Of a stretch of 64,000 bases of DNA, positions 34,054-43,121 are shown piece by piece. The stretch lies in assembly GCF_030268965.1 (NCBI RefSeq), contig NZ_BSSE01000022.1, forward strand, positions 1-64,000, given 5' to 3'. The stretch is from Microtetraspora sp. NBRC 16547 (GTDB lineage Bacteria > Actinomycetota > Actinomycetes > Streptosporangiales > Streptosporangiaceae). The notes beneath the pieces are model-generated. The model had not been told where the DNA came from, made no database searches, and saw only the letters and a program-made list of their open reading frames with translations. The position numbers were made by a program, and so were the translations under genes. How positions within the stretch are numbered: position 1 is the first letter of the stretch; every line of letters starts with the position of its first letter.

Positions 34054-35580
34054 ATGGGACGGACCACGCTGTTCTGCGCCTCGACGCTGTTCGGGGCGAT
34101 GACCCTCGCGGCGGCGTGCGACGAAGGTCTGTTCGGCACCGGACGGAGAGTCCTGCTGGTGTCGAACAACGCCGCCATCCCCGAGATCACCCCGGCCCTC
34201 GACGACGCTCCCGGCTTCGCGGGGATCCGGGACCGGTTCGACGAGGTGGTGTCCTGGAACGCGATCATCGCCCCGCTGCACCCGTCCGACTGGAAGGCCC
34301 GCTCAGTGGAGACGCCGATGCTGGGCCGCCTCCTGTCGGCCCGCCTGGGCGAGCCTGACGAGCTGGTCGTCGAGTCGATCACCGTGCCGCCCTCCCGCAC
34401 TCTCGCGGGCCTGCTCAAGGACATCCCGATCACCGTTTATTCGGATGGCCTGATGAGCTACGGGCCCACGCGCTTTCCTCTGCCCAGGGAGATCGCCGGC
34501 CGGATCACCCGCCTGCTTCACCTCGATCTCGTCCCCGGGCTCGCTCCCCTGCTCCTGTCCGAATGCGGCGTGCCACCCGTGATCGTGTCCAGATCCGCCT
34601 TGACCAGAGTGATCGAACAGATCAAAGGTGACACCCCGACCACACGCGCCGCTGACTCGGGCCGGGAGTCACCGCATGCCGCAGGTTCGGGGCACAAGGC
34701 CGAACATGCGGATGACCTGGATCAGGACGCCGCGCCTCCGGCTGGTTCAGGTCAGGAGACTCGGTGTGCCGACGGTCGGGGTCGGGAGGCCGTCATCCTC
34801 GGGCAGTGCCTCTCCTCCCTCGACATCCTGACCACCGCCGAGGAGGCCGGGCTGCACGAGGCGATGCTGCGCGGTCTGGCCGCTCGGGGCCACCGAAAGG
34901 TCGTCTTCAAGCCGCACCCGGCCGCTGGACGGCGGCATGCGCGCGAGCTCCGGCCGATCGCCGAGGAACTCGGCGTCGAATTGCTGATCGCTCCCGGGAC
35001 GATGCCGGCCGAGGTCTGTTTCGCCGTACATCGCCCGCAGCTCGTCGTCGGGTGCTTCTCGACCGCGCTGGTGACCGCGCGGCGCTTCTTCGGCATCCCG
35101 GCCGCGACCGTGGGCGGCGACCTGGTGCTCGAACGGCTCTCGCCGTACGAGAACGGCAGCCGGATCCCCGCGACCGTCATCGACGCGAGCCTGCCCCGGC
35201 TCTCCGTCGACGGATCGCTCGTCGAACCACCGCCGGTGGACCTGAACGCCCTGGTCCGAGCGGTCGGTTACTGCATGCGCAGTGCGGCGCATCCGGACCT
35301 GCGCGAGGCCGCCGCGGCATTCATCAAGGACAACATCAAGGACGGCGGAGCCGCGCGCTACTTCAAGCACCGCCGCCTGTCCTCGCTTGCCCTGCTTCCC
35401 ACTCCGATGCCGGACCCGGCCTCAGGCCGAGAGCCGAAGGAGGAATCACCCCCAGGACAGGGACGGGACCCGGAGCCGAGCGTGCAGCCCATTCAGGGAG
35501 CGGAGCCGACCCAGGGAACACCCGGACCAGGATCCGCCAAGACGCCCGTCTCTCGCTTGCGCCGCTTCCTCTCCCGCTGA
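34054..35580 (+). CDS. Polysialyltransferase-family glycosyltransferase
   Basis: A 508-residue protein resembling bacterial alpha-2,8-polysialyltransferase-like glycosyltransferases (PF07388-type; assigned by pattern). N-terminal FCASTLFGAMTLAAACDEGL and VLLVSNNAAIPEI, central GQCLSSLDILTTAEEAGLHE and the HRKVVFKPHPAAGRRH block with a KPHP motif, then the FSTALVTARRFFGIPAATVG segment, fit a GT-B fold using CMP-activated sugars. A hydrophilic Ser/Gly/His/Asp insertion (about 195-245) and a Pro/Gln-rich tail (about 455-495) are low-complexity. The ATG is preceded by GGGAG. It presumably polymerises the CMP-nonulosonic acid made by the fusion enzyme. Confidence 0.78.
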   Translation: MGRTTLFCASTLFGAMTLAAACDEGLFGTGRRVLLVSNNAAIPEITPALDDAPGFAGIRDRFDEVVSWNAIIAPLHPSDWKARSVETPMLGRLLSARLGEPDELVVESITVPPSRTLAGLLKDIPITVYSDGLMSYGPTRFPLPREIAGRITRLLHLDLVPGLAPLLLSECGVPPVIVSRSALTRVIEQIKGDTPTTRAADSGRESPHAAGSGHKAEHADDLDQDAAPPAGSGQETRCADGRGREAVILGQCLSSLDILTTAEEAGLHEAMLRGLAARGHRKVVFKPHPAAGRRHARELRPIAEELGVELLIAPGTMPAEVCFAVHRPQLVVGCFSTALVTARRFFGIPAATVGGDLVLERLSPYENGSRIPATVIDASLPRLSVDGSLVEPPPVDLNALVRAVGYCMRSAAHPDLREAAAAFIKDNIKDGGAARYFKHRRLSSLALLPTPMPDPASGREPKEESPPGQGRDPEPSVQPIQGAEPTQGTPGPGSAKTPVSRLRRFLSR

Positions 35581-35799
35581 AGGCGCATCGAGCCGTTTCG
35601 AGCCGAGCCTCGGTTGCGTTCACTTCCGATTCCGCCGCACCCAATAGTTCTCAGGGCACGGTGATCGGGGTGCGGCATGCGGACGGTTCGGCGAGCATCA
35701 CCGGCGAGCAGTTGCCGGTGGATCAGGGTGCCGCAGCGATCGCCCGGGTAGACATATTCGGAAAATAGACAAGACGATGACAGATGGAAAGGAGCGGTC

Positions 35800-36135
35800 A
35801 TGGTCGAGTATATGCAGGCTGTCACAACTGTAGACACCAGCAGGAAGGGGTCGGACCTAGCGTGGAGCATCGTTGAGAAGAGGCTTGCCGCATGCGTCCA
35901 AATCGTCGGCCCTATCCGATCGTTCTGTTGGTGGGAGGGCCGGTTGGAGGAAGCTCAGGAATGGCAGCTTCTCATGAAGACCACCGCCGATCTCTTCCCA
36001 GCGCTTGAGGAACACATCAAAGCGAACCACAGCTACGAGACACCAGAGATCATCGCTACACCGATCGTGGCCGGTAGCCAGGAGTATCTCCGGTGGATCA
36101 GCGATGAGACCAGGCAGTCCGGCGCTTCGCAGTAG
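35800..36135 (+). CDS. cutA: CutA1-type divalent cation tolerance protein
   Basis: A small trimeric-fold protein (111 residues) of the CutA1 family, recognised by VEKRLAACVQIVGPIRSFCW, WWEGRLEEAQEWQLLMKTT and the NHSYETPEIIATPIVAGSQE block. The family binds divalent cations, but its physiological role is unsettled. AAGGAG precedes the ATG. Base composition is less GC-rich than in flanking genes, and it stands alone inside a glycan locus, which suggests insertion by transfer. The preceding 200 bp also contain an AT-richer stretch and a short open frame (ending 35768) of unknown nature. Confidence 0.93.
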   Translation: MVEYMQAVTTVDTSRKGSDLAWSIVEKRLAACVQIVGPIRSFCWWEGRLEEAQEWQLLMKTTADLFPALEEHIKANHSYETPEIIATPIVAGSQEYLRWISDETRQSGASQ

Positions 36136-36281
36136 CTCTGTCCTCGAGGAATGCGCGGACCGATGGTCGACGCTGCCGGCGCCGTGATCCTCACGCGAGC
36201 ACGTCGAACCGAGGTGTCCATATCGCGAATCCTGTTTGCCGCGCTGCCATGAGACCTTCCCTTCCGAGTCTCGCCCAGTGA

Positions 36282-37631
36282 TTAAAAAGCTTTCAGGTAG
36301 CGGCGCATACGGCGCTTGGCACGATAGCCGTAGCGCAGGACCCGGGGCGGGAGCTCGAGTCGGAGCCGGGCGCGGCGCCGCGCAGGGGCATGGTCCGGCC
36401 CGTCGAGCAGGGACCGGGCGGGCACGAGGCTTCCCTCCCTGGCGGACGCGACCAGTTCCTCGATCCGGCCGAGCCAGTCGCTCTCGGTGTCGTCGTGGAA
36501 GTAGTTGGCTCGGCACCAGTCCTCGCCCGGCACGCGGAAGTCTCCCTTGGCGAGGTCGTCCAGCGTGCCGAGACAGCCGCTTCCCTCGAAGACCAGGTTG
36601 ATCATCTCGGCGCTCACTCCGAAATCGGACAGCACGAGGAGCGGCACATTCCTGGCGATCGCCTCCAGGGCGGCTGTCGAACTGACCGTGACGAACCCGG
36701 CGGCGCGGGCCAGATGCTCGTGCATCGGTCCGGCGGCGAACCGTACCGCATCGAGACGGACCCTCCCCTCTCCGGCCATCGCGAGCCAGAGGCGCTCGTA
36801 GTGATGACGTTCGTTGTGAGTCTGACGTTCGTAATCACGCGCCCTGAGCTTGACCACGACCTCGAGGTCGGGACGGGCGTCGGCCAGGGCGGCAAGGGCG
36901 AGCAGCACGTTCTCGCGTTCCTCGCGGCGTCGCGGCACCTTGGCCTGAGTCGCGAAGATCACCTTGTCCCGCTGGGCCGGTTCGAAGCTCCCGAGGTCGA
37001 GGTACGGCAGCCGGGCCAGGGCCACCCCGCCGCCGCCCCCGAGTTCGCGTCCGACAGCGGAGAACTCCCGTACCTCCCGTCCGCTGTGCACGACGAAAAG
37101 CTCGCATCCGCTGCGGTATAGCCACGCCTTCTCCGTGGCCGGCACGGAGATGCCCGGGAGTCCGGACACGAACACCGGGCGTGGCCGCAGGTCGGAGAGG
37201 ATCTCGGCGGCGAGGACGTCGACCACGGGGCCGGTGCAGGCCAACAGCACGACGTCTGGCCGGAAGCGCTCGGCCGTACGGCGCAGCCGCCTCGCCGAGA
37301 GGACGGGCGGCCCGGTCCAGCGCCGGTCCCCCGCGGCACCGCCGTCGTCATCGGACGATCCTGGCGCGCACCCGTTCATGGGCACGCCTGCGCCACCATC
37401 GGAAGGTTCAATGTGCGCCGATGCGGTGGCGACCGTGGAACCGGCGTGCTGTCCCGCTCGCCGCTCCATCCGCGTCCCGCTCACCGCCGCACGGATCTGG
37501 CTCTCGGACGGCGCTATCGGTGAGCGCACGACGGCCAACTCGCTGATCCAATCTGGAGGCATGGCGTCGAGAAGGCCGGCAGCCCACTTCAGGTACGAGT
37601 CGGAGTCGGCCACGGCGAGCACGCGGATCAA
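36282..37631 (-). CDS. Putative glycosyltransferase (DUF6716-like)
   Basis: A 449-residue protein of the group annotated as DUF6716 putative glycosyltransferases (assigned from the N-terminus IRVLAVADSDSYLKWAAGLL). It has a GT-B-like layout: FVSGLPGISVPATEKAWLYR in the middle, then VIFATQAKVPRRREERENVL, VVVKLRARDYERQTH, and a late VTVSSTAALEAIARNVPLLV segment like the donor site of CDP/CMP-dependent transferases. A low-complexity Gly/Asp stretch (about 80-105) interrupts the first domain. The TTG at 37631 overlaps the stop of the upstream gene (TTGA), implying coupling. C-terminus basic, possibly membrane-associated. Confidence 0.7.
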   Translation of the reverse strand: MIRVLAVADSDSYLKWAAGLLDAMPPDWISELAVVRSPIAPSESQIRAAVSGTRMERRAGQHAGSTVATASAHIEPSDGGAGVPMNGCAPGSSDDDGGAAGDRRWTGPPVLSARRLRRTAERFRPDVVLLACTGPVVDVLAAEILSDLRPRPVFVSGLPGISVPATEKAWLYRSGCELFVVHSGREVREFSAVGRELGGGGGVALARLPYLDLGSFEPAQRDKVIFATQAKVPRRREERENVLLALAALADARPDLEVVVKLRARDYERQTHNERHHYERLWLAMAGEGRVRLDAVRFAAGPMHEHLARAAGFVTVSSTAALEAIARNVPLLVLSDFGVSAEMINLVFEGSGCLGTLDDLAKGDFRVPGEDWCRANYFHDDTESDWLGRIEELVASAREGSLVPARSLLDGPDHAPARRRARLRLELPPRVLRYGYRAKRRMRRYLKAF

Positions 37632-38698
37632 GGAGCAACCTTTCCGGGGACCGGGGTCTCCCCCGGCGCGACAGACGGGGCAGTCGGAGCAGACGAGACG
37701 GTCGGGGCGGGGACGTCGGTGAAGATCTGGAGGTGGGCGCGCAGGGAGGGAGCGGCGGACGATGTCCACCAGTCGTCCGGCACGGCGACGGCCTCGACGT
37801 CGACGCCACGGCCGGACAACAGGACGCGGAGCGAGGTGACCGCCGTAGACGGCAGGCTGAGCACGCGCTGGCCGGGGCGGAGGTCACGGAGCGTCATCTC
37901 GGCGGGCGCCCCGGAGTCGTAGACGGTGAGGCCCGTGATCCGGCGGACCCGGTCCAGGTCGCGCGGATCCTCCTTGCGATGCGGGTAGTACGCGACAGGC
38001 TCGCCGAGGTCCCGGAGCCACCGCAGGTACCGGTCGCGATGGATGAGTCCGTTACGAACGAGGGACGTGCCGAGCACCACCGTGCGCTCCTCGGGCGCGG
38101 GGCACGCGGGCCGGGAGCGCAGCCACGCGAAGTCGTGGCCGACGAGGTCGGCCCCCAGATCGCGTACGGCTCCCGCCAAGTCCTGCGGGACCGGTAGCGC
38201 GGTGAACACGGTCAGCCCGCGGCCGCGCAGCCGCATCCCGGCGGCGGCGCCGAGCACCGATCGGGCGAGGCCGGCCGAGGCCCGCGCGCGCAGCAGCGGC
38301 CGGCGCGTGGTGAGCAGTTCGAGGAGGCGGATCGTGGCGAGGCCGTCGTCGACCAAGACGATCCGCCGCGGGCGGGTGGTGAGCACACGCATCTGGACCC
38401 GGCCGGAGAAGGCGTCGCCCACGGCCCAGATCCTGCCGGGCCGCGGCATGCCGGCGGAGGGTTCGGCGAGGCGCAGTCCCTCGGGAAGCCCGAGCCGTCC
38501 GAGCTCTCGGCCGGTGAGCCGCAGTGCACGCTGGCCGGCCCTCGGCACGACGAGGGTGTCCGGGGCGAGAAGGCCGGCGTGCTGCGCCTCGACGACGCAC
38601 AACAACTGCAGCGGGGACTCGACCCACGCGACGGCCGGTCCCTGCTCGACGGCGTGGCGCCGACCCGCGTTGCCCACGTCCGGTGAAGACCCGTTCAC
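37628..38698 (-). CDS. Glycosyltransferase-52-like / sialyltransferase-like protein
   Basis: A 356-residue protein with the N-terminal AWVESPLQLLCVVEAQHAG signature typical of GT52- and polysialyltransferase-related proteins. Further elements are RIVLVDDGLATIRLLELL, RTVVLGTSLVRNGLIHRDRY, the AYYPHRKEDPRD motif (His in YPH-x-KE) and LPSTAVTSLRVLLSG, matching the donor-binding half of CMP-sialic-acid-using GT-B enzymes. GTG start; the C-terminal 30 residues are Pro/Thr-rich. It is translated ahead of the DUF6716-like gene, and the pair faces the CMP-nonulosonic acid locus, so it likely uses the same donor. The exact linkage is unknown. Confidence 0.72.
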   Translation of the reverse strand: MNGSSPDVGNAGRRHAVEQGPAVAWVESPLQLLCVVEAQHAGLLAPDTLVVPRAGQRALRLTGRELGRLGLPEGLRLAEPSAGMPRPGRIWAVGDAFSGRVQMRVLTTRPRRIVLVDDGLATIRLLELLTTRRPLLRARASAGLARSVLGAAAGMRLRGRGLTVFTALPVPQDLAGAVRDLGADLVGHDFAWLRSRPACPAPEERTVVLGTSLVRNGLIHRDRYLRWLRDLGEPVAYYPHRKEDPRDLDRVRRITGLTVYDSGAPAEMTLRDLRPGQRVLSLPSTAVTSLRVLLSGRGVDVEAVAVPDDWWTSSAAPSLRAHLQIFTDVPAPTVSSAPTAPSVAPGETPVPGKVAP

Positions 38699-38882
38699 GA
38701 CGCCACGAAGCTACTCGCGGCAGGCTTCTCATCCCCGACGCGCCCGCGAACGTCAGGTGAACAGGCACCGACGACGCCCCTGTTCCACCGCCGGGAAGCG
38801 GGAGCCCTGCCCTCGCTGTACGCCGCGACGTCGACCGGGGCCTGCTGCCGTTGGCCAAAACCTGGTCGGGCAGCATTGGAAT

Positions 38883-39701
38883 ATGAACACCATCACCCTC
38901 AACAACGGCGTCACCATGCCGCAGCTCGGCTTCGGCGTGTGGCAGGTGGCTGACGACGAGGCGGAGGAGGCCGTGGCCACCGCCCTTTCCGCCGGATACC
39001 GCAGCATCGACACCGCGAAGCTCTACCGTAATGAGGCGGGCGTCGGCCGGGCCGTACGGGAGTCGGGGATTCCCCGCGACGAGCTGTTCATCACGACGAA
39101 GCTCTGGAACGACGACCACGGCTACGACGAGGCGCTGCGGGCCTTCGACGCCAGCATGGAGCGGCTCGGGCTCGACGTGCTGGACCTCTACCTGATCCAC
39201 TGGCCGGCCCCCTCGCAGAACAAGTACGTCGAGGCGTGGAAGGCCCTGGAGAAGCTGTACGCCGATGGCCGGGTCCGTGCGATCGGCGTCGCCAACTTCA
39301 CCGTCCAGGCACTGGACCGGCTCCTCGACGAGACGGACGTGGTGCCGGTGGTCAACCAGATCGAACTGCACCCGCAGCTGGCGCAGGACGCGCTGCGCGC
39401 CTACAACTCCGCGCACGGCATCGCGACCGAGGCGTGGAGCCCGCTCGGGCAGGGCAAGGGCCTGCTCGACGACCCGTCGCTGGCGCGGATCGCGTCCAAG
39501 CACGACCGCAGCCCGGCCCAGGTCGTGCTGCGGTGGCACATCCAGCTCGGGAACATCGTCATCCCGAAGTCGGTCACGCCCGAGCGGATCCGCGAGAACA
39601 TCGACGTCTTCGACTTCGAGCTCGACCCGGGTGACATGACCGCGATCGACGCGATGGACGTGGGCCGCCGTCTCGGTCCCGACCCGGCGACGTTCGGCTG
39701 A
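38883..39701 (+). CDS. Aldo/keto reductase
   Basis: NADPH-dependent oxidoreductase of 272 residues with an AKR TIM barrel. All catalytic parts are present: D and Y in SIDTAKLYRNEAGVGRAV, K in FITTKLWNDDHGYDEAL, H in YLIHWPAPSQNKY, and the cofactor segment VIPKSVTPERIREN. It closely resembles the 2,5-diketo-gluconate reductase-like group (AKR5). Substrate unknown. It is divergent from the sialyltransferase-like gene and followed by a repeat-rich spacer. Confidence 0.93.
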   Translation: MNTITLNNGVTMPQLGFGVWQVADDEAEEAVATALSAGYRSIDTAKLYRNEAGVGRAVRESGIPRDELFITTKLWNDDHGYDEALRAFDASMERLGLDVLDLYLIHWPAPSQNKYVEAWKALEKLYADGRVRAIGVANFTVQALDRLLDETDVVPVVNQIELHPQLAQDALRAYNSAHGIATEAWSPLGQGKGLLDDPSLARIASKHDRSPAQVVLRWHIQLGNIVIPKSVTPERIRENIDVFDFELDPGDMTAIDAMDVGRRLGPDPATFG

Positions 39702-39712
39702 CCTGACCGCGA

Positions 39713-39853
39713 CCTGAACGTCCGGCGCGAACCCGCGACCTGAACGTCCGACGCCTATACGCCCGAGCCTGAACGTCCGGTGCCTAAACGTCCGGCGCGG
39801 ACGTACGCCCTGAGCGGACGACCGTCTGAGCGGACGAACCTGAGCGGACGATC
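39713..39853 (+). repeat. Degenerate short repeats between the aldo/keto reductase and sulfatase genes
   Basis: Four copies of CCTGAACGTCCGGCGC-like units (from 39713, 39739, 39768 and 39783) are followed by three copies of CTGAGCGGACGA (from 39810, 39825 and 39840). The two repeat types contain the complementary cores ACGTCCG and CGGACG, so the array can fold back on itself. The sulfatase frame stays open through it, but its start is later. Confidence 0.75.
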
Positions 39854-39923
39854 TGGGGGGATTCGTCACGGCCTGCGCCTTCTCGAGCGCAGACCGTACG
39901 TTTCCGCAGGTAGCAGGCAGGTA

Positions 39924-41399
39924 ATGATCCGTCCCATGCCGGTCCCCAAGAAGCTCCGCAGGTGGTGTCCCTGGCTCGCTGTGACACTCCTCATGTGCAC
40001 GGCGTTCTCGGGGGCCACCGCGCAGGAACAGCAGACGCCCACGCGGCCTCCGAACGTCGTGTTCATCCTCACCGACGACCTGGACACGACCGACCTCCAG
40101 CGGTTCCCCAACATCTGGAACCTTCTCGTACAGCAGGGCGCCGTCTTCTCCCGGTTCTTCGCGACCAATCCGTGGTGCTGCCCGTCGCGGTCGTCGATCC
40201 TGCGCTCGCAGTACATGCACAGCCATCAGGTAGAGAGCAATCGGCCGCCGACGGGCGGCTTCCCGAAGTTCCGCTCGCTGGAGGAGTCCACGGTCGGCAC
40301 GTGGATGCACGACGTGGGCTACCGGACCGGCCTCCTCGGGAAATACCTCAACAAGTACCCCCTTGGCGCGTCGCGGGACTATGTGCCGCCCGGCTGGGAC
40401 CGCTGGGCCGTCCCGGTCACCAAGCTCTACCAGGAGTACGGCTACGCGCTCAACGACAACGGGACGATCGTCAAGCACGGCTACGCCCCAGAGGACTACC
40501 TGGAGGACGTGCTGAGCCGGGAGGCCGACGCCTTCGTCACCTCGTCCGGCGACCAGCCGTTCTTCCTCTACCTCGCCCCCGTGGCGCCGCACGAGCCGGC
40601 CAACTACGCGCCACGGCACGCGACCGCGTTCATGGACGAGCAGGCGCCGCGGACGCCGTCGTTCGACGAGCTCGACATGTCGGCCGAGCCGCTCTGGCTG
40701 CGCCGGAAACCCCCGCTGTCGCCCACGGTCGTGCAGCGGATCGACGAGCTGCACCGGAACCGGCTGCGCGCCATGCTCGGGGTCGACGACATGGTGGGCT
40801 CGCTCGTCTCGTCACTGGAGCGTTCGGGACAGCTCGACAACACCTACATCTTCTTCACCTCCGACAACGGCTTCCATCTCGGGCAGCACCGGCTGCACCC
40901 CGGCAAGACGACGCCCTTCGAGGAGGACATCCGGCTGCCGATGGTCGTGCGAGGTCCCGGGATCGCGCCCGGTTCCACAATCGACCGGCTCTGTTCGACC
41001 GTGGACCTCGCGCCCACCTTCGCGGAGCTGGGCGGTGTGCTCCCCCCGGCGTTCACCGAGGGGCGCTCGCTGGTCCCGCTCCTGCAGGGGCGTGACGTCC
41101 CCTGGCGCGACGCCGCCCTCGTGGAGTTCTTCCAGCCGCCGTACGCGCCGTACGCGGCGCCGAGCTACAGCGTGCTGCGCACCGACCGATATAGCTACGT
41201 CGAGTACGGCACCGGCGAGCGGCAGCTCTACGACCTGGCCGCCGATCCGTACGAGCTGCGGAACATCGTGGAGACGGCGGACCCGTTCCTGGTCGGGTCG
41301 TTCTCGGCGCGGCTCGCGCTGCTGCGGAGCTGCTCCGGCGCCATCTGCCGCGTGGCGGACGCGGACACGCGCTCCCTGCTCAGAACGGTGCCGCGCTAG
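39924..41399 (+). CDS. Secreted sulfatase (formylglycine type)
   Basis: A 491-residue type I sulfatase. An N-terminal signal or anchor helix (CPWLAVTLLMCTAFSGATA) is followed by NVVFILTDDLD with the metal-binding aspartates and the formylglycine motif C85-C-P-S-R at 85-89. TSDNGFHLGQHRLHPGKT and VRGPGIAPGSTID complete the alkaline-phosphatase-superfamily core. The substrate is a sulfate ester, perhaps of a glycan such as N-acetylglucosamine-6-sulfate. I chose the ATG at 39924; the open frame upstream runs through repeats. The activating formylglycine-generating enzyme is not in the window. Confidence 0.9.
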   Translation: MIRPMPVPKKLRRWCPWLAVTLLMCTAFSGATAQEQQTPTRPPNVVFILTDDLDTTDLQRFPNIWNLLVQQGAVFSRFFATNPWCCPSRSSILRSQYMHSHQVESNRPPTGGFPKFRSLEESTVGTWMHDVGYRTGLLGKYLNKYPLGASRDYVPPGWDRWAVPVTKLYQEYGYALNDNGTIVKHGYAPEDYLEDVLSREADAFVTSSGDQPFFLYLAPVAPHEPANYAPRHATAFMDEQAPRTPSFDELDMSAEPLWLRRKPPLSPTVVQRIDELHRNRLRAMLGVDDMVGSLVSSLERSGQLDNTYIFFTSDNGFHLGQHRLHPGKTTPFEEDIRLPMVVRGPGIAPGSTIDRLCSTVDLAPTFAELGGVLPPAFTEGRSLVPLLQGRDVPWRDAALVEFFQPPYAPYAAPSYSVLRTDRYSYVEYGTGERQLYDLAADPYELRNIVETADPFLVGSFSARLALLRSCSGAICRVADADTRSLLRTVPR

Positions 41400-41461
41400 C
41401 GGGTACACACGACCGGCCCCCCACGCTGTCACGCTCCGTGAGTCGTTTGGGCCGCACGATA

Positions 41462-41475
41462 TGGGAGCGCTCCCA
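41462..41475. promoter_or_regulatory. CebR operator 1
   Basis: TGGGAGCGCTCCCA, a perfect 14-bp palindrome identical to the CebR box established for cellobiose operons of Streptomyces. The repressor gene is the last gene of the downstream operon. Confidence 0.92.
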
Positions 41476-41591
41476 AATCACGCAATACGCCGTTTGTGAT
41501 TGATTGCCGCCTTTCTGATCCCGAATGCCACCGGGAGTAACAGTTGGGTTTCAGCATATTGACGCCGACACCACCCATGGAGCAACCTTCG

Positions 41592-41605
41592 TGGGAGCGC
41601 TCCCA
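41592..41605. promoter_or_regulatory. CebR operator 2
   Basis: A second exact TGGGAGCGCTCCCA copy, about 146 bp before the cebE start. With operator 1 at 130-bp spacing it could support cooperative binding or looping. Confidence 0.92.
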
Positions 41606-41750
41606 ACGTGCTTCTGTGACAGCGAGCACGAACCGTTCACGCGGGATCCCACCCGTTGGATCCAGCACGTCGATCACGGGCCGTGTAGTCGGGGACCGGC
41701 CCGGGACGCACCTCCCATGACTTCGGGATACCACCTGAGAGGGGTCCGGA

Positions 41751-43094
41751 ATGATCCACAGCTCACGTCGCGGCAGGATGCTCGCAGCGGCCGCACTGGC
41801 CACGCTCACCCTCGGCGTCACCGCGGCCTGCGGCCCCGACGACGACGCCAAGCCGGCGGAGGGCGGCAGCGGCGCCGCCGCCGCGGAACCGGTCACGATC
41901 ACCCTGCAGACCTTCGGCGGCGGCAAGAACTTCGGCTACGACGAGGCGGTCAAGACCTGGAACGCGGCACACCCGGACATCCAGGTCACGTACGTCAACC
42001 TCACCGACCGGTTCGAAGACACGTACCTGCCGCAGATGCTGCAGTGGCTCGAGTCCGGCTCCGGCGCCGGCGACGTCATCGGCATGGACGAAGGCGGCAT
42101 GGGCCTCATGGCCGCCCGCCCGCAGTATTTCGCCGATCTGGGCCAGTACGGCCTGGAGAGCCGCAAGGCCGACTTCCCCGAGTACAAGTGGAACACCGGC
42201 ATCAACAAGGACGGCAAGCTCTTCGCCCTCGGCACCGACATCGGCGGCATGGCGATGTGTTACCGCAGGGACCTGTTCGAGAAGGCCGGCCTGCCCACCG
42301 ACCGCGAGGAGGTCTCCAAGCTCTGGCCGGACTGGAACGCCTTCATGGAGACCGGCAAGAAGTTCGCGGCCAAAATCAAGGGCGTCGGGTTCGTCGACGG
42401 CGCGAACACCGTCTACAACTCGGTGCTCTCGCAGGAGACCGGCAAGAACGGCAACGTGACGTACTTCGACAAGGACAACAACCTCATCGTCGACAAGAAC
42501 CCCGGGGTCAAGGCGTCCTTCGACTACGTCCAGGCCCTGAGCAAGGCGGGCCTGACCGCCAAGCTCCGCTCCTGGACCGAGGAGTGGAACACGGCCATGC
42601 AGAAGGGGCAGTTCGCCACCATGGGCTGCCCGAGCTGGATGCTCGGTGTCATCTCCGGCACCTCCGGTGAGGGCAACGCCGGAAAATGGGACGTCGCGGC
42701 CGTGCCCGGCGGCAGCGGCAACTGGGGCGGTTCCTGGCTGATGGTCCCGGCTCAGAGCAAGCACCCGAAGGAGGCCGCGGAGGTCCTGAGCTACCTCACG
42801 GGCAAGGAGGGAGAGGTCGCCGCGTTCAAGGAGGGCGGCAACTTCCCGAGCAACATCCAGGCGCAGCAGGACCCGGCCGTCGCGGACGCGAAGAACGCGT
42901 ACTTCAACGACGCTCCGAGCGGTCCGATCTTCTCCGCCTCGGTCGCCAAGCTGGCCCCCGTCTTCTTCGGCGAGAAGCACGCGCAGGTGAAGGCCGCCGT
43001 CGAAGAGGTGCTCGTCGGAGCCGACCAGGGCTCGATCAAGTGGGACGAGGCCTGGCAGCGGTTCGTCGACGAGGGCGTCAAGGCCGCGGACTGA
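41751..43094 (+). CDS. cebE: Cellobiose/cello-oligosaccharide-binding lipoprotein
   Basis: Solute-binding component of the CebEFG importer, 447 residues. A signal peptide (MLAAAALATLTLGVTAACG) ends in a lipobox Cys, then an acidic/Gly linker and a CUT1 binding fold (VTITLQTFGGGKNFGYDEAV; GSWLMVPAQSKHPKEAAEVL). Assignment to cellobiose rests on CebR operators upstream and the beta-glucosidase and cebR downstream. GAGGGG precedes the ATG. A hairpin separates it from cebF, probably keeping the binding protein in excess over the permeases. Confidence 0.92.
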   Translation: MIHSSRRGRMLAAAALATLTLGVTAACGPDDDAKPAEGGSGAAAAEPVTITLQTFGGGKNFGYDEAVKTWNAAHPDIQVTYVNLTDRFEDTYLPQMLQWLESGSGAGDVIGMDEGGMGLMAARPQYFADLGQYGLESRKADFPEYKWNTGINKDGKLFALGTDIGGMAMCYRRDLFEKAGLPTDREEVSKLWPDWNAFMETGKKFAAKIKGVGFVDGANTVYNSVLSQETGKNGNVTYFDKDNNLIVDKNPGVKASFDYVQALSKAGLTAKLRSWTEEWNTAMQKGQFATMGCPSWMLGVISGTSGEGNAGKWDVAAVPGGSGNWGGSWLMVPAQSKHPKEAAEVLSYLTGKEGEVAAFKEGGNFPSNIQAQQDPAVADAKNAYFNDAPSGPIFSASVAKLAPVFFGEKHAQVKAAVEEVLVGADQGSIKWDEAWQRFVDEGVKAAD

Positions 43095-43121
43095 TCCCCG
43101 CCCCACCTTCCCTCGTTCGGT

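Larger units (their letters stand above)
41400..41750 (+). other. Regulatory region of the cellobiose operon
   Basis: No gene seen. The region carries two identical CebR palindromes at 41462-41475 and 41592-41605, 130 bp apart, and ends with a GAGGGG ribosome site before cebE. The AT-richer stretch between the palindromes probably holds the promoter. Confidence 0.75.

Noticed and set aside
35584-35768. Frame ending at 35768 upstream of cutA
   Set aside because: The final about 35 residues look protein-like, but there is no start, no family and no ribosome site; not enough to call a gene.
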